This document shows positions 4,853 to 6,055 of a DNA stretch of 6,055 nucleotides, in pieces. The stretch covers positions 1-6,055 of the forward strand of contig PDRU01000012.1 in the NCBI GenBank assembly GCA_002748225.1. The letters are read 5' to 3'. Both the position numbers and the translations under genes were made by a program. Source of the stretch: Spirochaetales bacterium (lineage in GTDB: Bacteria; Spirochaetota; Spirochaetia; DSM-2461). Within the stretch, counting starts at the first letter, position 1, and the number at the start of each line of letters is the position of its first letter. The notes below the pieces were generated by a model, which saw only the letters and a program-made list of their open reading frames with translations, had not been told where the DNA came from and did no database searches.

Positions 4853-6055
4853 TCTGTTTGCTGCTGTTTTTCTGCTGGGTTCAGCCGCGTTCTTCGGCTA
4901 TTTATTCTGGAACGAACTCAACAGAACAACAGACAAGACTGAAGGAAATGCGGTTGGTGAAATTGTGGAGATCCGCGGCCAGACTCAAAGGCGGTCAATA
5001 GAACAGCCATACTGGAATTCCCTTAAAGGAAACGAAACTCTTTTCAATCAGGACAGCATCAGAACATTCAAAGACTCCGGCGCGTCTATTGTTCTCCGCT
5101 TGCAGGATGAATCAGGAAACGAACAAATCAATACAATTACCCTGGGAGCGGATACCTACATAATACTGAACATGGACGGGCAATCCCGGAATATCAACTT
5201 TGTCAGCGGTAACATTTCCGCTGAGGGAAGCCAGGGTATAACCGTTACCGCGGAAGATGCCGTCATTTCCCTGGATGAAGGCACTGTAAATCTGCAGCGT
5301 GTAGAAGGGGAAGAAACAAGTATTTCGGTCAGTGAAGGAAGCGCCCGGGTCAACCGCGGCGGAGAACAGGTTAAAGTGGATTCAGCCTCCATGCTCCGCA
5401 TCAGTGAAAAACGGAATAAGATGCAAAATGAATCGGTCCCTGTTATTCTCCAGTATCCCAAACCTAACGCTCTGCTGCTTACCTACAACGCGGAAAGACA
5501 GGTCCGGTTTTCCTGGAAACTTCTGAAACAGTGGGAAAACCCTGTTCTGGAAATATCAGCCGACGCAAATTTCTCCGGCGCGGAAATTCCTGTCCGTGTT
5601 CTGCCGGCCGCGGGCGGGCAGGCCGCTGTGAATCTGGAAAACCGGGTTTGGTTCTGGCGGGTCCGCAATAAAGGCACCGCGGAGTCGAGCTCTATCAATG
5701 TTTTTTCTGTGGAACAGGAGCGTTTAACCCGGCTTGTTGCTCCGGCTGACCAGCAGGTAATACCGTTCCGAAATAATTCAACTTCTCTGGCCCTCCAGTG
5801 GGAAGCACCTTTTTTTACATCGTTCTGCCGGGTACAGCTTTCAAAGAACCAGTCTTTTAACCCGGTAGTTATGGAAAAGAACGTAACCGGAAACTCTCTG
5901 CTGGTGAATAATCTGGAAGAGGGAACCTGGTGGTGGAGAGTTCAGCCGGTTTATAAACAGGCAAAACCGGATCAGATTCCCCCTCCCGCTCAAAAGCAGT
6001 TCACTCTCCGCAGGATCTCCGGCATACAAAAACCGGTTTTACTCAGTCCTCCCGA
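4821..6055 (+). CDS. Membrane-anchored FecR-domain protein with fibronectin-like repeats (3' truncated by window)
   Basis: The reading frame is open from ATG 4821 to the window end, giving 411 residues without a stop. An in-frame TAA at 4800-4802 and no other start codon before 4821 fix the start. A short basic N-terminus and one hydrophobic helix (about 9-30) look like an uncleaved signal anchor; the rest should be outside the cytoplasm. Residues about 44-196 form a FecR domain: 'VGEIVEIRGQTQRR', 'NQDSIRTFKDSGASIVLRL', a run of beta strands and 'VDSASMLRIS'. Two beta-sandwich units follow (about 208-297 and 304-398), each with an early 'F/LxW' and a late aromatic-WRV motif (WFWRV, WWWRV); a third seems to begin at about 401. 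There is only a weak ribosome site inside the cyclase gene, so translation is probably coupled to it. No sigma-factor gene is adjacent, so the classical FecR anti-sigma role is not supported here. Confidence 0.85.
   Translation, partial: MKPNTKSSIRSLFAAVFLLGSAAFFGYLFWNELNRTTDKTEGNAVGEIVEIRGQTQRRSIEQPYWNSLKGNETLFNQDSIRTFKDSGASIVLRLQDESGNEQINTITLGADTYIILNMDGQSRNINFVSGNISAEGSQGITVTAEDAVISLDEGTVNLQRVEGEETSISVSEGSARVNRGGEQVKVDSASMLRISEKRNKMQNESVPVILQYPKPNALLLTYNAERQVRFSWKLLKQWENPVLEISADANFSGAEIPVRVLPAAGGQAAVNLENRVWFWRVRNKGTAESSSINVFSVEQERLTRLVAPADQQVIPFRNNSTSLALQWEAPFFTSFCRVQLSKNQSFNPVVMEKNVTGNSLLVNNLEEGTWWWRVQPVYKQAKPDQIPPPAQKQFTLRRISGIQKPVLLSPP

Noticed and set aside
5156..5461. 101-codon minus-strand open frame opposite the FecR domain
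   Set aside because: The plus strand carries a continuous FecR-type frame with a signal anchor; the minus frame is a Ser/Leu-rich shadow.

Overview
The window is about 6 kb of bacterial chromosome that looks like it comes from a spirochaete (Treponema/Spirochaeta-like). I infer this from three things: moderate GC in the main genes, a Cache-HAMP class III nucleotide cyclase overlapping a FecR-domain protein, and a bacterial histone-deacetylase-like protein. Nothing in the window proves the taxonomy, and there are no rRNA or tRNA genes, CRISPR arrays or transposases.

Layout: (1) 1-107 is the tail of an unidentified plus-strand gene. (2) 108-289 is a GC-rich non-coding stretch with palindromes and the first copy of a 41-bp repeat (116-156). 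(3) 292-972 is an AT-rich, self-contained toxin-antitoxin module: a good promoter, then vapB (antitoxin) and vapC (PIN-domain RNase toxin) overlapping by ATGA. (4) 993-1033 is an exact second copy of the 41-bp repeat, which supplies the stop codon and last 11 codons of the convergent gene. (5) 998-1954, minus strand, is a histone-deacetylase/acetoin-utilisation family protein. Its zinc site is intact, but the family's catalytic GGY tyrosine loop appears to be missing. (6) 1955-2059 is a divergent, very A/T-rich intergenic region. (7) 2060-4852 is a 930-residue membrane-bound class III adenylate/guanylate cyclase with a large N-terminal cytoplasmic region, two membrane helices, an external Cache-like sensor, HAMP and a catalytic domain. 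(8) 4821 to the window end is a membrane-anchored FecR-domain protein with tandem fibronectin-like repeats. It overlaps the cyclase gene by 32 bases and continues beyond the window.

Two stories stand out. The cyclase and FecR genes look like one translationally coupled envelope-signalling unit: an external sensor drives cyclic-nucleotide synthesis inside, alongside an extracytoplasmic FecR/beta-sandwich protein. The vapBC module looks like a small acquired island bracketed by identical 41-bp direct repeats; the right-hand repeat has become the C-terminus of a deacetylase homologue that also appears to carry an internal deletion.
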